Below are positions 1-8,688 of a stretch of DNA of 64,000 nucleotides, piece by piece; position 1 is the first letter of the stretch; each line of letters opens with the position of its first letter. The translations under genes and the position numbers were made by a program. Source of the stretch: Mycolicibacterium sp. TUM20985 (lineage in GTDB: Bacteria; Actinomycetota; Actinomycetes; Mycobacteriales; Mycobacteriaceae); contig NZ_AP027291.1 in the NCBI RefSeq assembly GCF_030295745.1, forward strand, positions 4,340,001 through 4,404,000. The letters are read 5' to 3'. The notes beneath the pieces were generated by a model. It did not search any database. It saw only the letters and a program-made list of their open reading frames with translations, and was not told where the DNA came from.

Positions 1-32
1 CGGTCGACGGCGCGAACCTGTTGAGGCATTAG
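1..32 (+). CDS. nuoK: NuoK C-terminal end (partial)
   Basis: Only the last nine codons and a TAG stop (30-32) are visible, read from base 3 (VDGANLLRH). NuoK is the small membrane subunit of complex I and is normally encoded directly upstream of nuoL. The assignment rests on position, three bases before the nuoL start, because the fragment is too short to identify on its own. Confidence 0.7.
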   Translation, partial: VDGANLLRH

Positions 33-35
33 CCG

Positions 36-1922
36 ATGACCCTTCCCATCTGGCTGCTGATCGCGCTGCCGCTCCTCGGTGCGGCGGTGCTGCTGTTGGG
101 CGGCAAGGCCACCAATGCCTGGGGTCATCTGGTGGGTTGCGCCGCGGTGCTGGCCTCCTTCGTCGTCGGTGTCCTGCTGTTCGTCGGGCTGCTCGGCCAA
201 CCGGCGGAGGACCGCGGTCTCCACGAACACCTCTTCAGCTGGGTGCCCGTCGGTGAGCTGCGGGTCGACTTCGGCCTCCAACTCGACCAGCTGTCAGTGT
301 GTTTCGTCCTGCTCATCACCGGCGTGGGATCGCTGATTCACGTCTACTCCGTCGGCTACATGGCCCACGACCCCGAACGCAGACGTTTCTTCGGCTACCT
401 CAACCTCTTCGTGGCGGCCATGCTGCTGCTGGTGCTGGCCGACAACTTCCTGGGCCTCTACATGGGTTGGGAGGGCGTCGGTCTGGCGTCGTACCTGCTG
501 ATCGGCTTCTGGTCGTACAAGCCGTCGGCCGCAGCGGCGGCGAAGAAGGCGTTCGTGGTCAACCGGGTCGGTGACATCGGGTTGGCGCTCGCGCTGATGG
601 TGATGTTCACAGAAGTCGGGACCGTCTCCTACGAGGGCGTGTTCGGGGCCGCCGATCAGATGACGCAGGGGACGTTGACGGCAATCGGGCTGCTCCTGCT
701 GTTGGCTGCGTGCGGCAAGTCCGCGCAGGTGCCGCTGCAGTCCTGGCTGGGCGACGCGATGGAGGGCCCGACGCCGGTGTCGGCGCTAATCCACGCGGCG
801 ACCATGGTCACCGCGGGCGTCTACCTCATCGTCCGCTCGGGACCCGTCTACGACCTAGCGCCCGACGCCCGCCTCGGCGTCGTGATCGTGGGCGCGGTGA
901 CCCTGCTGTTCGGCGCCGTCATCGGCTGCGCGAAAGACGACATCAAGAAGGCCCTCGCCGCGTCGACGATGAGCCAGATCGGCTACATGGTGCTTGCCGC
1001 GGGCCTCGGTCCGGCCGGTTACGCCATCGCAATCATGCATCTGCTGACGCACGGCTTCTTCAAGGCGGGACTGTTCCTCGGCGCCGGTTCGGTGATGCAC
1101 GGCATGGACGACGAGACCGACATGCGCCGGTTCGGCGGCCTGCGCACGTTCATGCCGATCACGTTCGTCACCTTTGGGCTCGGCTACCTGGCGATCATCG
1201 GCGTGCCGCCGTTCGCCGGGTTCTTCTCCAAGGACGCGATCATCGAAACCGCCTTCGCCGCAGGCGGACCCAAGGGTCTGCTGCTCGGTGGCGCGGCGCT
1301 GCTCGGTGCGGGCATCACGGCGTTCTACATGACGCGGGTGATGCTGATGACGTTCTTCGGGGAGAAGCGCTGGGCCGACGGCGTGCACCCCCATGAGTCG
1401 CCGGGCAGCATGACGTGGCCGATGATCGTGCTCGCCGTCGGATCCGTCGGCGCGGGCGGGCTGCTCGCGATCGGCGGCACCCTGGAGCACTGGCTCGAGC
1501 CCGTCGTCGGTGCACCCGAGGAAACCGCGCACGCCATACCGGTCTGGTTGATGACGACCATCACGCTGGCCGTCGTGGCCGTGGGCGTCGCCGTCGCCTA
1601 CCGCAAGTACGCCACCCGCCCGATTCCCGAGGTGGCCCCGGACGACGTGTCCGCGCTGACCGTCGCCGCCCGCCGCGACCTCTACGGTGACGCCTTCAAC
1701 GAAGACGTCCTGATGCGGCCGGGACAGACGCTCACCAGGGGTCTGGTCGAGATCGACGACGACGGCATCGACGACGTGTCGCGCGTCCTCGGCTCCCTAG
1801 TCGGCGGCTCCTCGGAACGGTTGCGACAGTTCCAGACCGGGTTCGCCCGCTCGTACGCGCTGTCCATGCTCGGCGGCGCTGCGTTGATCATCGCCGCGAT
1901 GCTGGCGGTGAGGGTCTGGTGA
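36..1922 (+). CDS. nuoL: NADH-quinone oxidoreductase subunit L
   Basis: This is a large antiporter-like membrane subunit of the proton-pumping type I NADH dehydrogenase, 628 aa, close to the usual NuoL length. The conserved segment around residues 140-160 (GWEGVGLASYLLIGFW) and the later stretch of helices with buried Lys and His (for example HAATMVTAGVYL) are typical of NuoL/Mrp-type proton channels. The protein has many hydrophobic helices throughout and a charged loop before the last helix near residues 540-600. It sits between nuoK and nuoM. Its TGA overlaps the GTG start of nuoM by four bases, indicating coupled translation. Confidence 0.97.
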   Translation: MTLPIWLLIALPLLGAAVLLLGGKATNAWGHLVGCAAVLASFVVGVLLFVGLLGQPAEDRGLHEHLFSWVPVGELRVDFGLQLDQLSVCFVLLITGVGSLIHVYSVGYMAHDPERRRFFGYLNLFVAAMLLLVLADNFLGLYMGWEGVGLASYLLIGFWSYKPSAAAAAKKAFVVNRVGDIGLALALMVMFTEVGTVSYEGVFGAADQMTQGTLTAIGLLLLLAACGKSAQVPLQSWLGDAMEGPTPVSALIHAATMVTAGVYLIVRSGPVYDLAPDARLGVVIVGAVTLLFGAVIGCAKDDIKKALAASTMSQIGYMVLAAGLGPAGYAIAIMHLLTHGFFKAGLFLGAGSVMHGMDDETDMRRFGGLRTFMPITFVTFGLGYLAIIGVPPFAGFFSKDAIIETAFAAGGPKGLLLGGAALLGAGITAFYMTRVMLMTFFGEKRWADGVHPHESPGSMTWPMIVLAVGSVGAGGLLAIGGTLEHWLEPVVGAPEETAHAIPVWLMTTITLAVVAVGVAVAYRKYATRPIPEVAPDDVSALTVAARRDLYGDAFNEDVLMRPGQTLTRGLVEIDDDGIDDVSRVLGSLVGGSSERLRQFQTGFARSYALSMLGGAALIIAAMLAVRVW

Positions 1923-3475
1923 CCGGCGTGCCGTGGCTGACGGTGCTGTGGGCCGTCCCGATGGTCGGCGCCGTCATCGTGATCCTGTTGCCCTCGGCGG
2001 CAAGGCATCTAGCGAAGTACGCGGCGCTTGCGGTGTCCCTGGTGGTGTTGGCGATCGCGGCACTGCTGGCCGTGACGTTCGACCCGACCGGCCCGCAGTA
2101 CCAGTTCGTCGAGGATCATGCCTGGATCCCGTCCTTCGGCACGGGCTACATCCTGGGCCTCGACGGCATCGCGTTGGCCCTGGTGGCCCTCACCGCCGTG
2201 CTGGTGCCCCTGCTGATCGTCGCCGGCTGGAACGACGCCAGCGATCAGGCCAGGTCCGTGCACACGTACCTGGCGTTGACGTTGGCCGTCGAGGGCATGG
2301 TGCTCATCTCCCTGACCGCGCTCGACGTGCTGCTGTTCTACGTGTTCTTCGAGGCGATGCTCATCCCGATGTACTTCCTCATCGGCGGCTTCGGCGGCGG
2401 CGCGAACCGCTCGAAGGCAGCGGTGAAGTTCCTGCTGTACAACCTGTTCGGCGGGTTGATCATGCTGGCCGCCGTCATCGGACTGTACGTGGCGACGGCC
2501 AGGAGCGACGCCTTCGCCGACGGCACCTTCGACTTCCGCGCGATCGTGGCCGCCGTCGCCGACGGCTCACTGGGCATCGACCCCGCGGTGCTGAACGCGC
2601 TGTTCCTCGGCTTCATGTTCGCCTTCGCCGTCAAGGCGCCGCTATGGCCGTTCCACCGCTGGCTGCCCGATGCGGCGGTCGAGGCCACCCCCGCCACCGC
2701 GGTGCTGATGATGGCCGTCGTCGACAAGGTCGGGACGTTCGGGATGCTGCGGTACTGCCTGCAGCTGTTCCCCGATGCGTCGATGACCTTCCGGCCGTTG
2801 ATCATCACGCTGGCAGTGGTCGGCATCGTCTATGGCGCGGTCGTCGCGATCGGCCAGACCGACGTGATGCGGCTGATCTCCTACACGTCGATATCCCACT
2901 TCGGCTTCATCATCCTCGGCATCTTCGTGATGACCAGCCAGGGCCAGACCGGATCGACGCTCTACATGGTCAACCACGGCATCTCGACGGCGGCGCTGTT
3001 CCTCGTCGCGGGATTCCTGGTGTCGCGCAGGGGAAGCCGTGCCATCGCAGCCTTCGGCGGGGTGCAGAAGGTCGCGCCCGTCCTCGCGGGTACCTTCCTC
3101 ATCGCCGGGCTGGCGACGTTGTCCCTACCGGGCCTGGCACCATTCATCAGTGAATTCCTGGTGCTACTGGGTACGTTCACCACATATCCCGCCCTGGCCG
3201 TGTTCGCGACCTCCGCCCTGGTGCTGTCGGCGATCTACATCCTCTGGATGTATCAGCGGATGATGACCGGACCGGTGTCCCCCGACGTCGAGCCGCTGCG
3301 CGACCTCGTCCCGAGGGAACTCGTCGTGGTGGTGCCGCTGATCGCCATCCTGCTGGTCCTGGGCGTCTATCCGAAGCCCGTCCTCGACGTCATCGATCCG
3401 GCCGTCGGCCACACGCTGACCACCATCGGCCAGCAGGACCCCGCACCCCGCGTCGCGCAAGGACCAGTGAAATGA
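1919..3475 (+). CDS. nuoM: NADH-quinone oxidoreductase subunit M
   Basis: This is the second antiporter-like membrane subunit of complex I, 518 aa. The family hallmarks are visible: a conserved glutamate helix (FFEAMLIPMYFLIGGFGG, about residues 142-160) and the KAPLWPFHRWLPDA segment about residue 238. It starts with GTG overlapping the nuoL stop and ends in an ATGA overlap with nuoN, so the three genes are translationally coupled. It acts in the plasma membrane, pumping protons as quinone is reduced. No anomalies were seen. Confidence 0.97.
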   Translation: MTGVPWLTVLWAVPMVGAVIVILLPSAARHLAKYAALAVSLVVLAIAALLAVTFDPTGPQYQFVEDHAWIPSFGTGYILGLDGIALALVALTAVLVPLLIVAGWNDASDQARSVHTYLALTLAVEGMVLISLTALDVLLFYVFFEAMLIPMYFLIGGFGGGANRSKAAVKFLLYNLFGGLIMLAAVIGLYVATARSDAFADGTFDFRAIVAAVADGSLGIDPAVLNALFLGFMFAFAVKAPLWPFHRWLPDAAVEATPATAVLMMAVVDKVGTFGMLRYCLQLFPDASMTFRPLIITLAVVGIVYGAVVAIGQTDVMRLISYTSISHFGFIILGIFVMTSQGQTGSTLYMVNHGISTAALFLVAGFLVSRRGSRAIAAFGGVQKVAPVLAGTFLIAGLATLSLPGLAPFISEFLVLLGTFTTYPALAVFATSALVLSAIYILWMYQRMMTGPVSPDVEPLRDLVPRELVVVVPLIAILLVLGVYPKPVLDVIDPAVGHTLTTIGQQDPAPRVAQGPVK

Positions 3476-5052
3476 CCCTCACCCCGCCCTCGGTCGAATA
3501 CGGCCTGCTCTCACCGATGTTGATCGTGCTAGGCGTCGCGGTGCTCGGCGTACTCGTCGAGGCGTTCCTGCCCCATGGGGTGCGCTACCGGGTGCAGTTG
3601 ACGTTGGCCGTCGGGGGTCAGATCGCCGCGCTGGTGGCGGTCGTCATCCAGTGGCTCGGGCTCGGGTCGTCGCTCGGGCAGACCGCCGTCATGGGCGCCG
3701 TCGCCGTCGACAAGCCCGCGCTCTTCCTGCAGGGCACCCTGCTGCTGATCGGCGTCCTCGGCACACTGCTGATCGCCGAGCGCCGCGTCGCCTCCGAAGT
3801 CGACGCCGCACAAGGGGAAGCCGGGGCCAGCGGCCTGGACGCGTTCACACCGATGGCGTCGGCCGTCCCGGGCAGTGTCGCCGAGAAGCTGGCCACCAAG
3901 GCCGGTATCGCGCAGACCGAGATCTTCCCGCTAACCATGTTCGCGCTCGGCGGCATGATGCTGTTCGGCGCGTCCGACGACCTGCTGACGATGTTCATCG
4001 CGCTCGAGGTGTTCTCCCTGCCGCTGTATCTGATGTGCGGCCTGGCGCGGCGCCGGCGGCTGCTCTCCCAGGAGGCGGCTCTCAAGTACTTCCTCCTGGG
4101 CGCGTTCGCATCGGCCTTCTTCCTCTATGGCATCGCGTTGCTGTACGGCTACTCCGGTGGCCTCAGCCTCAGCGGTATCCGCGAGGCGGCGAACCCGGAC
4201 GGTACGACGCTGGCCCTCGTCGGCATCGCGTTGCTCTCGGTCGGCGTGTTGTTCAAAGTCGGTGCGGTGCCTTTCCATTCGTGGATTCCCGACGTCTATC
4301 AGGGCGCTCCCACCCCGGTGACGGCCTTCATGGCGGCGGCCACCAAGATCGCCGCGTTCGGCGCCATGCTGCGCATCTTCTACGTCGCACTCCCCGGGTT
4401 CAAGGACGACTGGCGACCGCTGATGTGGGGCGTCGCCATCCTGACGATGGTGGTCGGAACGGTGACCGCGGTATCGCAGCGCGACGTCAAGCGGATGTTG
4501 GCCTACTCGTCGGTGGCGCATGCCGGCTTCATCCTCACCGGCGTGATCGCACTCAACGACAGCGGTGTGTCCGCCACGTTGTTCTACCTGTTCGCCTACG
4601 GGTTCAGCACCCTCGGCGCCTTCGCCGTCGTCAGCGTCGTGCGCAATGCGGCGGGCGAGGAGGAGACGGACATGTCGAAATGGGCGGGGCTCGGGCGGAG
4701 TCATCCCCTGGTCGGTGTGGTGTTCTCGTTGTTCCTCCTCGCGTTCGCAGGCATCCCGTTGACCAGTGGCTTCGTCAGCAAATTCGCGGTCTTCAAGGCC
4801 GCGAGCGAGGGTGGCGCCGCACCCCTGGTGATCGTCGGCGTCTGCGCCAGCGCCGTGGCGGCGTACTTCTACGTGCGGGTGATCGTGCTGTTGTTCTTCA
4901 CCGAACCGTCCGCTGATGCGCCGACGGTGATCGTCCCGAGCGCGCTGAGCATGGCCACCGTCACCGTGAGCGCGGCCATCACCCTGATCCTGGGCGCCGT
5001 CCCGCAGCCAATCCTCGACCTCGCGAACAGCGCGAACCAATTCGTGCGCTAG
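3472..5052 (+). CDS. nuoN: NADH-quinone oxidoreductase subunit N
   Basis: This third antiporter-like complex I membrane subunit is 526 aa and is the last gene of the nuo operon. It carries the conserved helix with ALEVFSLPLYLMCGL and the motif KVGAVPFHSWIPDVYQGAPTPV, which are diagnostic for NuoN. The start ATG overlaps the nuoM stop. It is followed after nine bases by a crotonase-family gene on the same strand, so that gene may be read through from the nuo promoter. Confidence 0.97.
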   Translation: MTLTPPSVEYGLLSPMLIVLGVAVLGVLVEAFLPHGVRYRVQLTLAVGGQIAALVAVVIQWLGLGSSLGQTAVMGAVAVDKPALFLQGTLLLIGVLGTLLIAERRVASEVDAAQGEAGASGLDAFTPMASAVPGSVAEKLATKAGIAQTEIFPLTMFALGGMMLFGASDDLLTMFIALEVFSLPLYLMCGLARRRRLLSQEAALKYFLLGAFASAFFLYGIALLYGYSGGLSLSGIREAANPDGTTLALVGIALLSVGVLFKVGAVPFHSWIPDVYQGAPTPVTAFMAAATKIAAFGAMLRIFYVALPGFKDDWRPLMWGVAILTMVVGTVTAVSQRDVKRMLAYSSVAHAGFILTGVIALNDSGVSATLFYLFAYGFSTLGAFAVVSVVRNAAGEEETDMSKWAGLGRSHPLVGVVFSLFLLAFAGIPLTSGFVSKFAVFKAASEGGAAPLVIVGVCASAVAAYFYVRVIVLLFFTEPSADAPTVIVPSALSMATVTVSAAITLILGAVPQPILDLANSANQFVR

Positions 5053-5061
5053 CGTTCGCGA

Positions 5062-5847
5062 ATGACTGACGACGAGTTGGTGATGCGCACCGATCACGGT
5101 GCCGTCCGGGTGCTGACCATGAACCGCCCGGAAGCCCGTAACGCACTGAACCGCATGCTGATCCGTTCGCTGTATGCGGCCCTCAAGTCCGCCGACGGCG
5201 ACCCCTCGGTGCGGGCCGTCGTCCTGACCGGGACCGATCCCGCCTTCTGCGCAGGCATCGACCTGAAGGAGGCGGCGCGCGACGGGCTGACGTACTTCGA
5301 GGAGTTCAGGTCGCAGAGTTGCATCTCCGCGGTCGCCGACATGCGCACCCCGATCGTCGGCGCGATCAACGGGCCGACCTTCACCGGGGGTCTCGAACTG
5401 GCGCTGGGGTGCGACTTCCTGGTCGCCTCAGAGCGGGCCGTGTTCGCCGATACCCATGCTCGGGTGGGCATCCTGCCCGGCGGCGGGATGACGGCGCGGC
5501 TGCCGCAGGTGGTCGGCGGCGCGATGGCCCGGCGCATGTCGATGACGGGTGAGGTGGTCGACGCGGTTCGCGCCGAACGCATCGGGCTGGTCACCGAAGT
5601 GGTCCCCCACGATCGGCTGCTGGCGCGGGCCCTGGAGCTGGCCGCGCAGGTCGCCGGGGTGCCCAAGCCAACGATGCTGGGGCTCAAGGAGATCTACGTC
5701 CGCGGCGCGTCAGCCGTCGTCGACCCGGCACTGGCGGCCGAGGACGCGATCGCAGGCTCCCGGGATCAGGACCTCACCGGCTTGGAGCAGCGGCGCCTCG
5801 ACGTCGTACGCGAGAACAAGGCTCAGATGGGTACCATCGCTAAGTGA
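5062..5847 (+). CDS. enoyl-CoA hydratase/isomerase (crotonase) family protein
   Basis: This is a 261-aa crotonase-fold protein, the normal length for the family. The oxyanion-hole segments are present: AFCAGIDL about residues 61-68, and NGPTFTGGLELALGCDF about 103-119. The glutamate equivalent to rat hydratase Glu144 is kept (E112). The position equivalent to Glu164 (normally in a PExxLG motif) is arginine (R134, in HARVGILPG). It may therefore not be a classical hydratase and could act as an isomerase or on another acyl-CoA reaction; this is inference from the alignment by eye. It follows nuoN by nine bases and overlaps the next, decayed gene by four. Confidence 0.85.
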   Translation: MTDDELVMRTDHGAVRVLTMNRPEARNALNRMLIRSLYAALKSADGDPSVRAVVLTGTDPAFCAGIDLKEAARDGLTYFEEFRSQSCISAVADMRTPIVGAINGPTFTGGLELALGCDFLVASERAVFADTHARVGILPGGGMTARLPQVVGGAMARRMSMTGEVVDAVRAERIGLVTEVVPHDRLLARALELAAQVAGVPKPTMLGLKEIYVRGASAVVDPALAAEDAIAGSRDQDLTGLEQRRLDVVRENKAQMGTIAK

Positions 5848-6072
5848 TCGAAGAGGACTTCGTCGTCATCGGTTTCGGCAAGGGCGGCAAGACACTTGCG
5901 GCAACGCTCGCCAAGCAGGGCAAGCTGCAGCTACGACTCACACGAGGTCATCGATTTGGTCGCCCTCGCCATGCGGCACGGCATCACGGCCACGGCGTTG
6001 CGCGACGGCATCTACACCCATCCGTCGAGGAGCGAGGCGTTCAATCAGCTTCTGGGCGCCTTGCTCTTCTGA
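5844..6072 (+). pseudogene. remnant of RclA-type pyridine nucleotide-disulfide oxidoreductase
   Basis: Two ends of one flavoprotein are fused with most of the middle missing. From the GTG at 5844 the first 27 codons read a Rossmann FAD-binding start (VVIGFGKGGKTLAATLAKQG). Just after, near 5922-5927, the reading shifts by one frame into SYDSHEVIDLVALAMRHG and THPSRSEAFNQLLGALLF, ending in TGA at 6070-6072. These match the two termini of E. coli RclA-like proteins (about 440 aa), as I recall them. Roughly 370 codons, including the redox CxxxxC motif, are gone, so no enzyme can be made. It overlaps the crotonase stop by four bases, so the intact gene was probably co-transcribed. Confidence 0.85.
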
Positions 6073-6142
6073 ACGCAGTTTGAACCATTCGCACCGCGGG
6101 GCCGTGTGAAGATCGATTCATCCGACGAACAAGGACGTTCAC

Positions 6143-6547
6143 ATGCCTACTTTTCCTGCCCTGACCCACGTCGCACTGACCGTGCGGGACCTCTCGGTCA
6201 GCGCGCCCTGGTACCGCGAGCTCATCGGCGTTAATCCAGTGATCGACGAGGACACCGACGCCGGCTACCGGCACGTCGTCTACGCGCTTCCCAATGACAC
6301 GCTGTTCGGCCTCCACCAACACACGCAATCAGCACCCGACGGGCAGTTCAGCGAGTTTCGCGTCGGTCTCGACCACGTCGCGTTCGCCTGCGGGTCACGC
6401 GCGGAGCTGGAGGAATGGGTGGAACGCCTGAACGAGCTGGGCATCACTCACGGCGGGATCGTCGACGCACCGTACGGCTCGGGCCTCAGCTTCCGCGACC
6501 CCGACGGATCGGCGCTGGAGTTCTTCGCGCCGCCCGCCGCCGGTTAG
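6143..6547 (+). CDS. VOC-family (glyoxalase/bleomycin-resistance fold) protein
   Basis: This 134-aa protein has the vicinal-oxygen-chelate fold. It has an N-terminal HVALTVRDLSVSAPWYRELIG module and a C-terminal module with LDHVAFAC and SFRDPDGSALEFFAP. Possible metal ligands are the early His (in LTHVALTV), the central His (in LDHVAF) and the late Glu (in LEFFAP). These enzymes include glyoxalases, extradiol dioxygenases and resistance proteins, and the substrate cannot be told here. The ATG at 6143 follows a GGAC-rich leader. Its stop overlaps the stop of the opposite-strand gene by four bases. Confidence 0.85.
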   Translation: MPTFPALTHVALTVRDLSVSAPWYRELIGVNPVIDEDTDAGYRHVVYALPNDTLFGLHQHTQSAPDGQFSEFRVGLDHVAFACGSRAELEEWVERLNELGITHGGIVDAPYGSGLSFRDPDGSALEFFAPPAAG

Positions 6548-6885
6548 GAATCCGTCGCAGAGTCGTCGTCGGACCCGGCCATCAAGACGTTCCACGCCTC
6601 GCGACGCTTGCGGTCCTGGACCTCCTTGCGCCACTGCGTGCCGCGTTGGCTGAACTGGCCCTCCGCGGCCCGTTCCGCGATCTCGGTGATGCGCCTGCCG
6701 AGGACCAGCGCCTCGCCGATCGTCATGGTCAGCAGCACACCGGCCCGGTCACCGTCGGGTCTTCCCACGGGGTCGACGACGACCCTGGCGGTTTCGGCCC
6801 GTCCGTCCGCGTCGTCGGTCCAGGGCGGCGTGGAGTACACCTCGGGCACCCCGTCCTCGTCGTTCAGGGTCAGCTGCACGTACAT
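6544..6885 (-). CDS. small conserved protein of unknown function
   Basis: I do not recognise this 113-aa, acidic, soluble protein. It begins MYVQLTLNDEDGVPEVYSTPPW and has a predicted helical part about residues 55-90 (TMTIGEALVLGRRITEIAERAAEG), then a charged tail. There is no signal peptide or membrane helix. It converges on the VOC gene with a 4-base overlap and lies 18 bases downstream of the TetR gene on the same strand, so the two may be co-transcribed. Confidence 0.7.
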   Translation of the reverse strand: MYVQLTLNDEDGVPEVYSTPPWTDDADGRAETARVVVDPVGRPDGDRAGVLLTMTIGEALVLGRRITEIAERAAEGQFSQRGTQWRKEVQDRKRREAWNVLMAGSDDDSATDS

Positions 6886-6903
6886 GCGCTCAACGGTAGC
6901 CGG

Positions 6904-7506
6904 TCAGGCCTTCACACCGTGACTGACGATGGCGGCGGTGTGCTCGACCCAGGCGTCGTCCTGTCGTCCGTCGGGATCGAGGAGCAGCCGAAGAAGCGTT
7001 GCACCACCAATGATTTCGATCAGCCGGTCGGGGTCGACGTCGGCGCGAACCTCACCCCTGGCGACGGCGTGCACCAGGCGTTCCCGCACCACGTCGAAGA
7101 GCCCCACGAAGCGGCTCGTGACCCGGGCGCCGAGGTCGGCGTCGGCGGCCATGTCGGCGATCAATCCAGGTAGGGCGGCCCGCACCACCGGGGTGGCGAA
7201 CACGTCACTAGCGGCGGCGACCATCGCCCGCACGTCACCGACGATGTCGCCCTCGGGTGTCGTCAGCGCGGTGGGTGCCACGGGGAACGCGGCCTCGTGG
7301 ACCAGCTCGGCCTTGCTCGACCAGCGCCGGTACAGCGCCGTCTTCGTGGTGCCAGCGCGTTCTGCGACCGCGGCCATCGTGAGATTCGCGTAGCCGATTT
7401 CAACGAGCAGATTTGCCGTCGCCGCCAATATGGCAGCGTCGATGCGGGGATCGCGTGGGCGTCCGACGCCTGGGGTCTCGACAACGTCACCCGCGTCTGC
7501 TTTCAT
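6904..7506 (-). CDS. TetR-family transcriptional regulator
   Basis: This is a 200-aa repressor-type protein. The N-terminal helix-turn-helix is clear: ILAATANLLVEIGYANLTMAAVAERAGTTKTALYRRW, about residues 25-62. The rest is a helical ligand-binding domain. The reading frame stays open upstream to 7593, but the ATG at 7506 gives a normal TetR length and leaves a 42-base gap to the divergent kinase-like gene. It probably controls that divergent pair. The ligand is unknown. Confidence 0.88.
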   Translation of the reverse strand: MKADAGDVVETPGVGRPRDPRIDAAILAATANLLVEIGYANLTMAAVAERAGTTKTALYRRWSSKAELVHEAAFPVAPTALTTPEGDIVGDVRAMVAAASDVFATPVVRAALPGLIADMAADADLGARVTSRFVGLFDVVRERLVHAVARGEVRADVDPDRLIEIIGGATLLRLLLDPDGRQDDAWVEHTAAIVSHGVKA

Positions 7507-7548
7507 AACGCTACTCACCGTATCGTAATTGCTCGAAGGGGTAAAACC

Positions 7549-8688
7549 GTGGCGAACGAACCGGCTGTCGAAGACGTCAGCCGTCTCCAGCACACCTCCC
7601 GTGACAACAGCACCCTGCCGTCGGTGATGTCGCAGTGGCTCTCGACCGTCATGCCGGGAGGCACCGCTCCCGAGGTGACCGTCGAAAGCGGCGTCGACGC
7701 GAACGGGATGTCCTCGGAGACCATCATCCTGACGGGCAAGTGGGAGCAGGACGGCCAGCCGACGGAGCAGAAGTGGGTAGCCCGCGTAGCGCCGAGCTCA
7801 GAGGACGTCCCGGTGTTCCCGACGTACCGACTGGACCATCAGTTCGACGTCATCCGGCTGGTGGGTGAGCTGACCGACGTGCCGGTCCCGCAGGTTCGTT
7901 GGATGGAGGCCACGGGGTCGGTGCTCGGCACGCCGTTCTTCCTGATGGACCACGTGGACGGCATCGTGCCACCGGACGTGATGCCGTACACCTTCGGGGG
8001 GAACTGGTTCGCCGACGCGCCCGCCGAGTCGAGGCGCGAGCTGCAGGACGCCACGGTCGACGTGCTCGCCAAGCTGCACTCGATCCCCGACGCCGTCGAG
8101 ACCTTCGGGTTCCTGGCCGAGGTCGACCCGCCCGGGGACACCCCGCTGCGTCGACACTTCGGTTGGCTCAAGGACTGGTACGAGTTCGCGGTCCCCGACA
8201 TCGGCCGGTCCGCACTGGTCGAGACCGCGCTGGCGTGGCTGGAGGAGAACTTTCCGACCGACGTCGCCGCGACGACGCCGGTACTCGCCTGGGGTGACTC
8301 GCGCATCGGCAACGTGCTCTACCGCGACTTCCGGCCCGTCGCAGTGCTCGACTGGGAGATGGCGACCGTCGGTCCCCGCGAGCTCGACGTCGCATGGATC
8401 GTGTTCGCCCACATGGTCTTCCAGGAACTCGCCGGGCTGGCCGGCCTGCCCGGATTGCCTGACGTGATGCGCGAGGAGGACGTGCGTGCGACCTACGAGC
8501 AGTCGACCGGCGTCACGCTGGGCGATCTCAGCTGGTTTTTCGTGTACTCGGGTGTCATCTGGTGCTGCGTGTTCATGCGGACCAGTGCCCGGCGGGTTCG
8601 CTTCGGGGAGATCGAGCAACCCGGTGACGTCGAAACGCTGTTCTACCACGCATCGCTACTGAAGAGACTCATTGGAGAGGTCAACTGA
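7549..8688 (+). CDS. aminoglycoside-phosphotransferase-like (APH) family kinase
   Basis: This 379-aa protein has the APH/choline-kinase fold. The catalytic loop reads LAWGDSRIGNVLY, with WGD in place of the usual HGD, and is followed by the metal-binding VLDWEMATVGPRELDVAW. The start is GTG 7549, preceded by GAAGGGG about eight bases upstream; the frame is open further upstream but overlaps the TetR gene. Mycobacterial relatives are often next to acyl-CoA metabolism genes and their substrate is generally unknown. It ends in a TGATG overlap with the next gene, so the pair is translationally coupled. Confidence 0.85.
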   Translation: MANEPAVEDVSRLQHTSRDNSTLPSVMSQWLSTVMPGGTAPEVTVESGVDANGMSSETIILTGKWEQDGQPTEQKWVARVAPSSEDVPVFPTYRLDHQFDVIRLVGELTDVPVPQVRWMEATGSVLGTPFFLMDHVDGIVPPDVMPYTFGGNWFADAPAESRRELQDATVDVLAKLHSIPDAVETFGFLAEVDPPGDTPLRRHFGWLKDWYEFAVPDIGRSALVETALAWLEENFPTDVAATTPVLAWGDSRIGNVLYRDFRPVAVLDWEMATVGPRELDVAWIVFAHMVFQELAGLAGLPGLPDVMREEDVRATYEQSTGVTLGDLSWFFVYSGVIWCCVFMRTSARRVRFGEIEQPGDVETLFYHASLLKRLIGEVN

